A DNA stretch of 64,000 bases from Vibrio gigantis (GTDB lineage: Bacteria > Pseudomonadota > Gammaproteobacteria > Enterobacterales > Vibrionaceae), in the NCBI RefSeq assembly GCF_024347515.1, contig NZ_AP025493.1:620001-684000 (forward strand). Reading direction: 5' to 3'. Shown piece after piece: positions 25,898-35,358 of this stretch. A program made the translations under genes and the position numbers. The first letter of the stretch is position 1. Every line of letters begins with the position of its first letter. A model generated the notes under the pieces. That model was not told where the DNA came from, made no database searches, and saw nothing but the letters and a program-made list of their open reading frames with translations.

Positions 25898-26035
25898 GTC
25901 GCTCCAACCTAGAGTCATTAAAACAAGTGCGTAGCCAATAACGTACGTACTGATAAACCAAGCTTAAGTACTGTTGTCATAGGATATAAGCCAAAACAGC
26001 AGTTTTAAGAAAACGTTATTATTTAAGCCATAAGC

Positions 26036-26068
26036 AAAAGCCCTACCGACATGGTAGGGCTTTTTATT
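26036..26068. terminator. terminator between prtV and the VOC gene
   Basis: AAAAGCCCTACC and GGTAGGGCTTTT pair perfectly around GACAT, with T runs on both strands, so it can serve both convergent genes. Confidence 0.9.
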
Positions 26069-26122
26069 TGTTTTAATGATCAGACAATAAACATTCAGTT
26101 ATAAACAGTGGAGTGACTCTCT

Positions 26123-26473
26123 CTACTTATCACTCCACACCGCCATCTCGTTGCCACTTGGCTCTCTAAAATGGAAACGTCTACCACCAGGAAAGCTAAA
26201 TATCTCGCGGTTTATCTGACCACCAGCATCAATCACATCGCACTCGGTTTGCTCAAGATCATCACTATAGAAAACCATAAGTGCAGCACCATTTTCTGCA
26301 TTAGACGCTAAATCCGCCAAATAAAACCCACCCATTAAGCCTTTACCTTCAAAAGCAGAATATTCAGGACCATAGTCTTCGAAGGCCCAACCAAACACTT
26401 GACTGAAAAACACCTTAGTTGCGGCGATGTCTTTCGCAGCAAATTCAATATAGTTAATAGAACCGTGTTCCAT
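26123..26473 (-). CDS. VOC (glyoxalase/bleomycin-resistance fold) protein
   Basis: The 116-residue protein is a single vicinal-oxygen-chelate unit: INYIEFAAKDIAATKVFFSQVFGW opens the first beta-alpha-beta module and FPGGRRFHFREPSGNEMAVW closes the second. The pattern of a His/Glu near the N-terminus and a Glu before the final strand fits the metal-site layout. Members include glyoxalase I, dioxygenases and drug-binding proteins, and this small form is not assignable to a reaction. It is monocistronic and unrelated to helD behind it. Confidence 0.85.
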   Translation of the reverse strand: MEHGSINYIEFAAKDIAATKVFFSQVFGWAFEDYGPEYSAFEGKGLMGGFYLADLASNAENGAALMVFYSDDLEQTECDVIDAGGQINREIFSFPGGRRFHFREPSGNEMAVWSDK

Positions 26474-26560
26474 AGCGGATTCCTTCTGCTTTATACCTCT
26501 GCCTTGTCAAAGTAAGTCAGGGCTTGAAGATCTAATAGTAGACAATCGCGTCAAATAACA

Positions 26561-28636
26561 TCACTTTTTACGAACGACTGGGTAGTCAGAACCATGCAGC
26601 TCTTGCACAAAACCAGAGCCGTCGCCACTGTGCGTGATCCATACTTTCTCTTTCGCTCGCGTCATTGCTACATAGAACAGACGACGCTCTTCCGCATAAG
26701 GGAAGGCATCTGATGATTCGGTCAATGCACCATCAATATGCAGCTGTTTTTTCTTCGTAGGGAACTGCCCTTCGTCAACACACAGAATAATGACGAAGTC
26801 CGCTTCTTTACCCTTACTCGCATGGCAAGTCATGAAGTTGATATCAATAGAGGTAAAAATCTTCTTCCAGTCGTCCAATAATTCTGGCTTGTGATAGTGG
26901 TTACGACCAAGCAGTAATACAGACTTATTAGTTTTACCTTTAGATTGACGATTCAGTTGATCAAGAATCTTCTCAACCTCTTTACTTGGTGCACTGTATA
27001 CCGCCTTTTGCTTTTGTTGCTTAAAGCTGTTCAGTTCTTTCGGAATCTGAATTGGGTTTTCTTGTACAAAGCGATTGGCTACTGCGCCCAACTGATTGTT
27101 GAAGCGATACGTGGTATCCAGATGATGAATCGTCGAACTCGCGAAACGATCTTTAAACCCTGTAGTTAAATCAACGTCTGCGCCCGCAAATTGGTAGATG
27201 GATTGCCAATCATCGCCCACGGCAAAAATAGACGCTTGGTGCTCCGCTTTCGACTGGTTACACAGCGCCTCTACCAAGGCAAGGCGATCAGGAGAGATAT
27301 CTTGATATTCGTCGATCATGATGAACTTCCAAGGCGAGATAAACTTACCCTTCTCGACATATTGAGTCGCTCGACTGATCATGATTGAAAAGTCGATATG
27401 ATTCTGTTCTTTCAGTTCCTTTTGCCACGCTGTTACACATGGCCAACACAATGAAAGCTCGCTGTTAAGGCGCGTATAGTCACGATGATCAATAAGCTGT
27501 TGCTGCACTTCTTTTTTCGTTAAACCCGACGCATTCAACTGTTCAAGCTGCTTTTCAAGCCAACCAATCAGCTTGAGGTTTGAAACATGACTACCGAGCT
27601 CATCATCACCTGTTAAATAAGCGATTGGCCATTTAGACAAGTGCTTTTGCCAACGTTTGAAGTTGGTTGGCGTCATCCAGTGCTTTTTCAACCAATCAAT
27701 ACACCATGCTTGGCGTTGATTGTCATCTAAAGCAAGCGGAGAAATAACCACACGTTCGGGTTCAACTTGATTCAGTATCTTTAAACCCAATTGGTGAAAG
27801 GTGCTGACTTGTACCTTCTCTGCTGATAAACCAATTTTACTGTCGAGGCGCTGCTTCATTTCTTCTGCTGCTTCACGACCAAAGGCGAGCAATAACAACT
27901 CTTCAGCTTGAGCTTGATGACTTTGCAATAAATACGCGACGCGAGCCGTTAGAACACTGGTTTTACCTGAGCCTGCGCCTGCTAAAATAAGGTTGTGATC
28001 ATCATTCATCAAGACAGCATATTGCTGCGACAAGTTCAGTGGCGACGACTCACATTGCGCAAACAACACTTCCCAGTTTTTTCGCTCGGTCTCTAACCAT
28101 TGCTGGTTTCTTTCTGCTTGCTTGATTTCCGTTTCAGATAACCATGGCTGCATCCTAGCTATGCGGTTTGGCATACGTTGTGCGGCCTCTTCTAGCGTCA
28201 TCGTCATACTCTCTAGGCCAGAGTTGACCATATCAACCCAAGTGTTGACCTTAGAATGCGGCAGAAAAGCAGGAAGTTGCTCAAGACGTGTTAATTCAGC
28301 TTCCCACTGAGGAACGTGCTCAGCCAATTGTTCACATTGGATATCATGCCACTTCTGATAAGCAGCAACCGAAGCGCGTGCAAATTGACGGCATTGCTCC
28401 CAAGGTAAGCCTTGCACTAACCAACTGCGCTGTGTTCCGTCTTGTTGATTAGCAAAGAATTGTAGTGATCCCCAAAACAATCCGCGCTTTATTGCGATCT
28501 TGCCACTCCAAATAGTAAACGGGATACGCTCTTCACTGCCTACTGAAGACAACAGCAGACGTGAACCATCAAGTTCAACCTGATGATATTCATTTTGAAT
28601 AAAAAATTGTGCAGTCTTGTTAGCGCTTAGCTGCAT
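26561..28636 (-). CDS. helD: DNA helicase IV
   Basis: The 691-residue length is close to E. coli HelD (684). It is a superfamily 1A (UvrD/Rep-like) 3'-5' helicase: Walker A AGAGSGKT near residue 218, IDEYQDIS (motif II), VGDDWQSIYQFAGAD (motif III), TCHASKGKEAD (motif V) and AEERRLFYVAMTRAKEKVWI (motif VI). The roughly 200-residue N-terminal part specific to helicase IV is present. It is thought to act in recombination and repair of damaged forks. It is transcribed alone, divergent from yccS. Confidence 0.94.
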   Translation of the reverse strand: MQLSANKTAQFFIQNEYHQVELDGSRLLLSSVGSEERIPFTIWSGKIAIKRGLFWGSLQFFANQQDGTQRSWLVQGLPWEQCRQFARASVAAYQKWHDIQCEQLAEHVPQWEAELTRLEQLPAFLPHSKVNTWVDMVNSGLESMTMTLEEAAQRMPNRIARMQPWLSETEIKQAERNQQWLETERKNWEVLFAQCESSPLNLSQQYAVLMNDDHNLILAGAGSGKTSVLTARVAYLLQSHQAQAEELLLLAFGREAAEEMKQRLDSKIGLSAEKVQVSTFHQLGLKILNQVEPERVVISPLALDDNQRQAWCIDWLKKHWMTPTNFKRWQKHLSKWPIAYLTGDDELGSHVSNLKLIGWLEKQLEQLNASGLTKKEVQQQLIDHRDYTRLNSELSLCWPCVTAWQKELKEQNHIDFSIMISRATQYVEKGKFISPWKFIMIDEYQDISPDRLALVEALCNQSKAEHQASIFAVGDDWQSIYQFAGADVDLTTGFKDRFASSTIHHLDTTYRFNNQLGAVANRFVQENPIQIPKELNSFKQQKQKAVYSAPSKEVEKILDQLNRQSKGKTNKSVLLLGRNHYHKPELLDDWKKIFTSIDINFMTCHASKGKEADFVIILCVDEGQFPTKKKQLHIDGALTESSDAFPYAEERRLFYVAMTRAKEKVWITHSGDGSGFVQELHGSDYPVVRKK

Positions 28637-28813
28637 TGGAGTGTGCTCTTAATTGGGAATATTGAATTTATATCATGATGCAATGAGAATTAATAATATC
28701 TCATCTCTTATCGACGCTTTCATGACCACCTACGGGTAATTATGGATAAGTATCAAATTCTTGTGCTTGATTTCTGTTAGGATTATGGTTTTTAGTGTGT
28801 CAAGCGAGCGACT

Positions 28814-30997
28814 GTGGACTTTTCAGCCAAATTACGCCTCTATTGGGCAAATAAAACCATAAATTACAGCGTATTAATTCTCATCACTCTGCTCGGTGTA
28901 GTGGTGCCTGCTTGGTATTATGGACAAAACACACTGATCACACCTTTGATCTTAGGGGTAATTGCTGCAGCTCTTGCTGAGAGCGATGACAGCTTTACCG
29001 GTCGCTTAAAAGCACTTACGCTGACCTTTATCTGTTTTGCCGTTGCGGCTTTCTCTATCGAGATCCTCTTCGATACGCCTTGGTTGTTCGCGATAGGGCT
29101 TTTTGTTTCAACCTTCTCCTTTATCATTCTTGGGGCAATTGGCCCAAAATACGCCAGTATCGCGTTTGGTTCTCTCTTAGTTGCCATCTATACCATGCTC
29201 GGCGCCCACGAGAGCACCAACCTTTGGTTTCAACCGCTTCTACTGTTAACTGGCGCTGCTTGGTACTACTTCATGTCGATGATTTGGCAGATAGTATGGC
29301 CAATGCAACCTGTGCAGCAAAACCTTGCAACGGTATTCGATCAAATCGGCAATTACATCGATTCAAAAGCGGAACTCTTCTACCCTGTATCAGACTTGAT
29401 TCCTCAACCACACCGAATCATTGAAGCCAAACTCAATGCGAGTACTGTTAACGCACTCAACATGTGCAAAGCGACGTTACTCAACCGATCTAAGCGCGGG
29501 CATATTGATGGACCAAGTGACCGATTTCTTAATACCTACTTCATCGCACAAGATATTCATGAACGCGTAAGTTCAAGCCATTATCGTTATCAAGAACTGG
29601 CAAAGCACTTTGAACGTTCTGACGTGTTGTTCCGTTTTAAATACCTACTTGAAGCCCAAGCCACAGCGTGTAAAGAAGTGGCGAGCTCTTTGAAAGTCGG
29701 TGCTGAATACCAGCATGGTGACAAATCCGTGTTGGCACTTGATGAACTGATGTCTTCGCTCAATCATCTGCACCAACAGAATAATCCTGAGTGGAAATCA
29801 CTGCTGAACCAATTGGATTACTTATTCAATAATCTAGCAACGGTTGAAAAGCAGCTATCGAATATCAGCAACCCAGATGCGGAGAAGATCGAAGAAGGCG
29901 TATTAGACGACACCAATCCTCACACTTTGACGGCAATGTGGCATAAGATCAAAGCTAACCTGCATACCGACTCTATGCTATTCCGTCACGCGATTCGCAT
30001 GGCGATCACGCTGACACTCGGCTACGGAATTATCCAAGGTTTCGATATTGAACGAGGGTATTGGATTCTACTGACGACACTATTTGTTTGCCAACCCAAC
30101 TACAGTGCAACCCGCCAAAAACTGACAGCACGTGTCATTGGCACCGTCGCAGGCTTGCTGATCGGAGTGCCGTTACTAACCTTCTTCCCGTCTCAAGAAA
30201 GCCAATTGGTGTTCATTGTGATCAGTGGCGTGATGTTCTTTGCATTCCGAATCAATAACTACGGATTTGCGACCGGCTTTATCACACTACTTGTGCTCTT
30301 CTGCTTTAACCAATTAGGGGAAGGCTACGCGGTAGTATTGCCAAGACTAGCGGATACCTTCATTGGTTGTGCCCTTGCCGTACTGGCTGTGATTTACGTG
30401 TTACCTGATTGGCAATCGAAGCGACTGCACAAAGTGATGGCGGATGCGCTCGATTCCAATAAGAACTATCTCGCTCAGATCATTGGTCAATACCGTGTTG
30501 GTAAGAAAGATAGCCTCAATTATCGTATCGCTCGTCGTAGTGCACATAATAATGATGCAAACCTGACTGCCGCTATCAGTAGCATGTTGGTTGAACCGGG
30601 GAAGTACCGCACCTCTGAAGATGAGAGCTTCCGATTCCTAACACTCAATCATGCTCTACTCAGCTATATCTCGGCTCTGGGTGCTCACAGAACACGTATT
30701 GATGATGAGGCGACACACAAATTGGTGCTAGATACGCACAGAGTAATACACGAGCATCTCGACGCTCTAAATGATCAACTCTATTCTCATCAAGAGCAGT
30801 GTGAAGTGAAAAACGCTTATGACCCTGAGCTGGATAAACGTTTGAGTGAGTGGCGAGAAGAAGATGAAAGCTCTGTCAGAATGGTCCTACAACAGCTCCA
30901 TTTGATTTATCGAATGCTTCCAGAATTGCATACCTTAGCGACCAAGTTTGCAGTTAAAGTTAAGATCGATAAGCCGTTTGAAACAGAAGCGTCTTAA
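28814..30997 (+). CDS. yccS: YccS-type inner-membrane protein (FUSC family)
   Basis: The 727-residue protein matches YccS (about 717 residues) in length and layout: an N-terminal bundle of about six transmembrane helices, a soluble middle (about 170-390), a second helical bundle with RMAITLTLGYGIIQGFDIERGYWILLTTLFV-type sequence (quoted in parts: GYWILLTTLFVCQPNYSAT), then a soluble C-terminal domain. The family is related to the fusaric-acid-resistance exporters and may export aromatic or acidic compounds, but no substrate is established. The start codon is GTG; the ribosome-binding site is weak. Confidence 0.88.
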   Translation: MDFSAKLRLYWANKTINYSVLILITLLGVVVPAWYYGQNTLITPLILGVIAAALAESDDSFTGRLKALTLTFICFAVAAFSIEILFDTPWLFAIGLFVSTFSFIILGAIGPKYASIAFGSLLVAIYTMLGAHESTNLWFQPLLLLTGAAWYYFMSMIWQIVWPMQPVQQNLATVFDQIGNYIDSKAELFYPVSDLIPQPHRIIEAKLNASTVNALNMCKATLLNRSKRGHIDGPSDRFLNTYFIAQDIHERVSSSHYRYQELAKHFERSDVLFRFKYLLEAQATACKEVASSLKVGAEYQHGDKSVLALDELMSSLNHLHQQNNPEWKSLLNQLDYLFNNLATVEKQLSNISNPDAEKIEEGVLDDTNPHTLTAMWHKIKANLHTDSMLFRHAIRMAITLTLGYGIIQGFDIERGYWILLTTLFVCQPNYSATRQKLTARVIGTVAGLLIGVPLLTFFPSQESQLVFIVISGVMFFAFRINNYGFATGFITLLVLFCFNQLGEGYAVVLPRLADTFIGCALAVLAVIYVLPDWQSKRLHKVMADALDSNKNYLAQIIGQYRVGKKDSLNYRIARRSAHNNDANLTAAISSMLVEPGKYRTSEDESFRFLTLNHALLSYISALGAHRTRIDDEATHKLVLDTHRVIHEHLDALNDQLYSHQEQCEVKNAYDPELDKRLSEWREEDESSVRMVLQQLHLIYRMLPELHTLATKFAVKVKIDKPFETEAS

Positions 30998-31353
30998 ATA
31001 ACCAATAAAATACCGTAAAAACAAAAAGATAATATTAATCGCTTACCTTTTGATCATTACGAGTATTTATACATTCCTTTATCCATACCCCAAACCGGGT
31101 AGAGCAATTACTTGCCTACCCTTGTGTGCCAAGGGCTACAGGAGTTTTTACATTGTAGGAATTTTCTGACTTTGATTGACCAAGCCTTAACTTTGCTTAA
31201 CATTTCTCGGACAAAAAACAACCGCAGGAATTTATAGTTGTCTTAGTTTTAGGAAACTTCAAACACCATTTAATATTCACTTAATCTTGTTTGATTTCCT
31301 GTATCAGTAGGCTATGCTCAATAGAGCATATGGATTTGAACTAAGGTCACACT
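30998..31353. other. non-coding region with overlapping hairpins and a promoter
   Basis: GGGTAGAGCAA pairs with TTGCCTACCC (31097-31121), and CCCTTG pairs with CAAGGG (31119-31135). The two stems share three C residues and so cannot both form. TTGATT (31291-31296) and TATGCT (31313-31318) with a 16-base spacer make a good promoter for the 53-residue gene at 31354. Whether the hairpins end yccS or form a small RNA is not decided. Confidence 0.5.
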
Positions 31354-31515
31354 ATGAATACACAGCAATTTGAAGCGTTTAAGCAGCAAATACAACTTCT
31401 TAGTCCACAGCAATTAAAAGCACTTCAGGGTGAAATCGACGGTAACCTTGAGACAGATCAGCCTTCTTTGCTCACTGACGAAGAGTTAAATGCACTAAAT
31501 GACCTGTTCAGTTAA
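31354..31515 (+). CDS. small hypothetical protein (53 residues)
   Basis: An ATG with CTAAGG nine bases upstream opens a 53-codon frame ending in TAA. The product, beginning MNTQQFEAFKQQIQLLSPQQ and ending ELNALNDLFS, is helical and acidic toward the end. The opening resembles the N-terminal helix of some zinc-ribbon transposases, but no ribbon or catalytic part follows. A well-placed promoter lies upstream. Codon use looks like neighbouring genes, which supports expression. Confidence 0.65.
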   Translation: MNTQQFEAFKQQIQLLSPQQLKALQGEIDGNLETDQPSLLTDEELNALNDLFS

Positions 31516-31636
31516 TAGACAGACATCACTATTTTAGCTTAAGTTCACATTTTCACCGTCAATTTCAACTTCTCACCATTGCGCTCAAAATATCGTCCGC
31601 CTAGACTCATTTCATACGTCAATATAAGGTTCTGCT

Positions 31637-31963
31637 ATGTCGATATCTGGTATTCAATCTGGTTACGCCATTATTCAGCAGTCAACTAACATGGCTGAAG
31701 AAGCCGCAATCGAGCTCAACCAAGCCTCCAAACACTCTTTAGAATCAGAGTCCGACGACACTTTCCAAGCTAGTGACCTGAGTTTTAATCAAATAGAGCC
31801 GGAGCAATCCCTTTCCTTTAAAGACAAAAAACCAGAACCCGCTTCATCCTCAACCGACTCCTTGATTAAACTGACACAAAGCGCAAGCTACAACCGTGTT
31901 GGTGCGAGTGTGGTTGATCGCCAAAACGAAGCCATCGGTAGCCTTCTCGACATTCATATCTAA
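31637..31963 (+). CDS. small hypothetical protein with axial-protein-like ends
   Basis: The 108-residue protein has a start (MSISGIQSGYAIIQQSTNMA) resembling the N-terminal helix of flagellar rod and hook proteins, and an end (SASYNRVGASVVDRQNEAIG then SLLDIHI) resembling their C-terminal helix. The middle is a Ser/Glu/Pro-rich, probably disordered linker. No flagellar genes are nearby. It could be a divergent member or a false resemblance of heptad patterns. No signal peptide is present. A GGTTCTGCT-type weak ribosome-binding site precedes the ATG. Confidence 0.65.
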   Translation: MSISGIQSGYAIIQQSTNMAEEAAIELNQASKHSLESESDDTFQASDLSFNQIEPEQSLSFKDKKPEPASSSTDSLIKLTQSASYNRVGASVVDRQNEAIGSLLDIHI

Positions 31964-32124
31964 ATGTCGCTCAAATACAGCGTATATTTCGCGAAACTTC
32001 GCTGCTTTTTGCTTCAACAACCACACAAACTGTAACTCATTATATCAGGCGCTTGTTTCTGGTTTATTACTCGGTAGAATCAGCGCAAACCAATTTGCTG
32101 CACAAACTTTACTTCATACTATTT

Positions 32125-33387
32125 ATGCCAAAACTAAATCTGCATCGCCGTGACTATGTTTCTATTTTAGGAGGCGACATCTCCGCAGACGAATTAGAAA
32201 AAAAGCTTCAGCCTCATTTTGAAAATCCGGTAAATAAGCTGACACCTAGCCCCTACCTGACAGAAAAGAATCTCACACGTCGTTGGGCTGCTCTCGATAA
32301 TGCAGGTTCACAGCAAGAACTGCTCGACCCTCATACACAAAGCCAGATTCAAGCATATGAGAAAAACATTGAGCACTTTATTGGTACGGTTAAAGTCCCT
32401 GTTGGTGTTTCTGGTCCTTTAAGAGTCAATGGCTTATTCGCTACGGGTGATTACCTCGTACCACTTGCGACGACAGAAGCGGCGCTTGTCGCGTCTTATA
32501 ACCGTGGTTCAAAGCTCATTACAGCTTGTGGTGGCGCAAGTGCGATGTTGCTCAATGAGGGCGTAACACGTACTCCCGGCTTTGCATTCCAAGGGTTAGT
32601 TGAAGCCGGACAGTTTGTAGCTTGGGCTGTGACCCAATATGACCAGTTCAAGAGCTTGGCAGAATCAACAACATCACACGGCAAGCTTACCGATATCAAT
32701 ATCAACATTGAAGGTAACCATGTTTATTTGGTGTTTGAGTTTCTAACCGGAGATGCTTCTGGTCAGAATATGGTAACTATCGCGACCAACGCGGTATTTG
32801 AGTACATCATTGAACATACACCAGTGAAACCCGATCACGCCTTCCTTGATGGCAACTTATCTGGCGACAAAAAAGCCAATACCCAAACCTTGCGCAGCGT
32901 TCGTGGCAAAAAGGTTACGGCTGAGGTTAATATTCCTGCAGAGTTGGTGGCTAAGTATCTACACACCACGCCAGAGAAAATGGTTCAGTTTGGTCAAATG
33001 ACCACTGTGGGCGGCGCTCTGAGCGGCACTATCGGTATCAATGCCCATTACGCTAATGCACTGGCTGCACTTTATATCGCTTGCGGCCAAGACGCAGCGT
33101 GTGTTGCAGAATCTGCCATTGGTATGACGCGTATGGAATTCAACAAAGAAGGCGGTTTATACGCCAGCGTAACACTACCTAACTTAATGGTGGGGACAGT
33201 AGGTGGCGGTACAAGCCTCCCAAGCCAGAAAGCGTGTCTTGATTTGCTAGGGCTGCACGGCAATGGTAAATCCCAAGCCCTCGCTGAGGTCTGCGCTGCA
33301 TTGTGTTTAGCAGGTGAGCTTTCCATCGTTGGTGCATTTTGCGCTGGCCACTTTTCACGAGCTCACCATAAATTAGCTCGTAAATAA
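32125..33387 (+). CDS. hydroxymethylglutaryl-CoA reductase, class I type
   Basis: The 420-residue product has the class I catalytic set: the Glu in LATTEAAL, the Lys in DGNLSGDKKAN, the Asp in CGQDAA, and the C-terminal His in HFSRAHHKLA. GTVGGGTSLPSQKACLDLLG is another family signature. The enzyme reduces HMG-CoA to mevalonate with NADPH. The in-frame TTG 72 bases upstream is rejected in favour of the ATG at MPKLNLHRRDY. No other mevalonate-pathway gene lies in the window, and vibrios make isoprenoids by the MEP route, so its role is unclear. A LysR gene follows 74 bases later. Confidence 0.93.
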   Translation: MPKLNLHRRDYVSILGGDISADELEKKLQPHFENPVNKLTPSPYLTEKNLTRRWAALDNAGSQQELLDPHTQSQIQAYEKNIEHFIGTVKVPVGVSGPLRVNGLFATGDYLVPLATTEAALVASYNRGSKLITACGGASAMLLNEGVTRTPGFAFQGLVEAGQFVAWAVTQYDQFKSLAESTTSHGKLTDININIEGNHVYLVFEFLTGDASGQNMVTIATNAVFEYIIEHTPVKPDHAFLDGNLSGDKKANTQTLRSVRGKKVTAEVNIPAELVAKYLHTTPEKMVQFGQMTTVGGALSGTIGINAHYANALAALYIACGQDAACVAESAIGMTRMEFNKEGGLYASVTLPNLMVGTVGGGTSLPSQKACLDLLGLHGNGKSQALAEVCAALCLAGELSIVGAFCAGHFSRAHHKLARK

Positions 33388-33461
33388 CCTTTATCAATTT
33401 GGCTTGTTCGGTTTTGGTGTAAATTCAAAATCACAAGCCAATTTGAATTCGTGAGTCATAC

Positions 33462-34373
33462 ATGGATTACTTACACTTATCGAGAGTGAGCCTTAAGCAC
33501 CTCACTGCCCTACATATTATACTGAATACCCATAGCGTGACTCAAACCTCTGAGCAACTCTATGTAAGCCCATCAAGTGTAAGTAAGACTCTGTCTCAGC
33601 TTCGTGAGCTCCTAAACGACGAGCTGTTCTACCGAGATGGCACTAAGCTCATCCCAACGCCCTTTGCACTTCAAATAGCTCCAACGGTTCACGCGATTCT
33701 TTCCAGCATGAATGGATTGCTTCATCAAAAGAGCTTTGCTCCTGAGGAGTATCAAGGCAGCTTTTCACTCTCGATGCGTGAGAGTACTTTTGAAGTGTTC
33801 GCCTCGAAGATCAGCAGAATCACCACAGAGCTTGCTCCAAAGGCCAAACTTAATATCTATTCTAAGCAGCAGCTCGGCTTCGATGCTTTGCTCAGCGGTA
33901 AAGTTAACTTGATCTTATTGCCTCACGATATTTCCCAGCCACCTACCGACAACAAAGAGTTGGTGTGGGAAACGATTCTACCTGATGAGATGGTGTGCTT
34001 AATGGGGGCTAATCACCCGCTCGCACAACAAGAACTGACGGTTGAGGGCTACCTAGACTACAAACACATTGGCATCTTAGATAATGAGTTGTCACAGCCT
34101 TACTTTGAGCAGAGTTTAGTGCAACGCCATAAGCCGAGAGAGATGGCTATTTCGGTCGCTGATTTTGGGGCAGCGGCTGTACTTTGTCACAATACCCCTT
34201 TCCTGTTCACTTGTTCGAAACAGTGGGCTGAACATGCGAAACAAGCGCATGGATTAGTGAGTAAGCCACTTCCCTTTGATTACGGAAAAGTGGCGTACAG
34301 CTTAGTGTGGAACAAGCCAAATATGAATGATCAGGCGATCAAATGGCTGTGTGACCTGTTTTTAGAAGCCTAG
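33462..34373 (+). CDS. LysR-family regulator beside HMG-CoA reductase
   Basis: The 303-residue protein has the LysR helix-turn-helix (about 10-65; LKHLTALHIILNTHSVTQTS and SPSSVSKTLSQLRELLNDELF) and a periplasmic-binding-like effector domain. Same-strand position downstream of the reductase gene suggests joint transcription or feedback control, but LysR proteins more often lie divergent to their targets, so the link is weak. An imperfect 19-bp duplication covers its stop codon. Confidence 0.9.
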   Translation: MDYLHLSRVSLKHLTALHIILNTHSVTQTSEQLYVSPSSVSKTLSQLRELLNDELFYRDGTKLIPTPFALQIAPTVHAILSSMNGLLHQKSFAPEEYQGSFSLSMRESTFEVFASKISRITTELAPKAKLNIYSKQQLGFDALLSGKVNLILLPHDISQPPTDNKELVWETILPDEMVCLMGANHPLAQQELTVEGYLDYKHIGILDNELSQPYFEQSLVQRHKPREMAISVADFGAAAVLCHNTPFLFTCSKQWAEHAKQAHGLVSKPLPFDYGKVAYSLVWNKPNMNDQAIKWLCDLFLEA

Positions 34374-34396
34374 CTCTTTTTTAGAAGCCTAGTTCT
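34359..34396. repeat. 19-bp tandem duplication over a stop codon
   Basis: TTTTTAGAAGCCTAGCTC and TTTTTAGAAGCCTAGTTC repeat with a 19-base period. The first copy contains the LysR stop codon TAG. Confidence 0.85.
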
Positions 34397-34419
34397 TTGG
34401 TCATTGAAGACCGAGAATA

Positions 34420-35334
34420 TTAGGTGTACACCTCTGGCGTTTGCATCGGCCTTTGAACAATCGCATAGAGCTGGTCGTGGAAGCTTTGCATTTGTTGTTT
34501 TGTACACTTCGGCCAATCCAACGCCTCGCCAATCACGCCGTGATGTTGAAAAGCATTGAGTCGAATCCTAACGTCACTTGGCAATCCTTTTAAGTAATGC
34601 CCAACTTGCTCTATCTCATCCTCAAGGTCACTCTTGCCCGGAATATGCAAAAGCCTAACTTCGTGTAACTTACCTTGTTCCGCTAGATAATTGATGGTTT
34701 CAAACACACGATGGTTCCCTCTTCCCACTAACCAGTTGTGGGTTTCTGATTGCCAAGATTTAAGATCAATCATCGCTCCATCAAGATAAGGCAACACCTT
34801 GTCCCAGCCTTGTTTTGACAGCGATCCGTTGCTATCAATAAAACACGTTAGATGTGCTAGCTGCGGATCGCTTTTAATCGCTTCAAATAGGTCAATGATA
34901 AACGGCAGCTGCATGGTCGCTTCGCCGCCCGACACGGTAACACCACTCAGGAAGAACTGATTATGTCTCACAAGCTCTAGTACTTCTGAAACTGTCATCG
35001 TTGTGATTTTCGGACTCGATTTGTGACTACAAACATCAATACACTGGTCGCAATTTGTGCAAGCCACAGGATCCCATATCACTTTGCCACCAGCAGTACT
35101 CAAAGCACCACTTGGACACCCACTAACGCAATCTCCACAATGATTACAGTGATTGATGGTATGTGGGTTATGACAGGTTATACAGTCGAAATTGCACCCC
35201 TGTAAAAACAGTACAAGCCGATTTCCCGGCCCATCAACACAAGAAAAGGTCAGCACACGGCTGACCTTCGCTTGTTTTTCTGTCTTATTGTTATTAACCC
35301 TAGCCATTTGAGTTGTTAGATCAGAAATTTTCAT
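34420..35334 (-). CDS. yjjW: glycyl-radical enzyme activase YjjW
   Basis: The 304-residue protein is a radical-SAM activase. CNFDCITC gives the CxxxCxxC cluster motif near residue 47, and two four-cysteine ferredoxin clusters follow (CNHCGDCVSGCPSGAL, CTNCDQCIDVC). These inserts are typical of activating enzymes of the PflA-like group. It should abstract hydrogen from the catalytic glycine of YjjI, whose gene lies 24 bases upstream on the same strand. The pair is expected to work without oxygen. Confidence 0.92.
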   Translation of the reverse strand: MKISDLTTQMARVNNNKTEKQAKVSRVLTFSCVDGPGNRLVLFLQGCNFDCITCHNPHTINHCNHCGDCVSGCPSGALSTAGGKVIWDPVACTNCDQCIDVCSHKSSPKITTMTVSEVLELVRHNQFFLSGVTVSGGEATMQLPFIIDLFEAIKSDPQLAHLTCFIDSNGSLSKQGWDKVLPYLDGAMIDLKSWQSETHNWLVGRGNHRVFETINYLAEQGKLHEVRLLHIPGKSDLEDEIEQVGHYLKGLPSDVRIRLNAFQHHGVIGEALDWPKCTKQQMQSFHDQLYAIVQRPMQTPEVYT

Positions 35335-35358
35335 AGTTAATGTGATTCGAACACCAGG

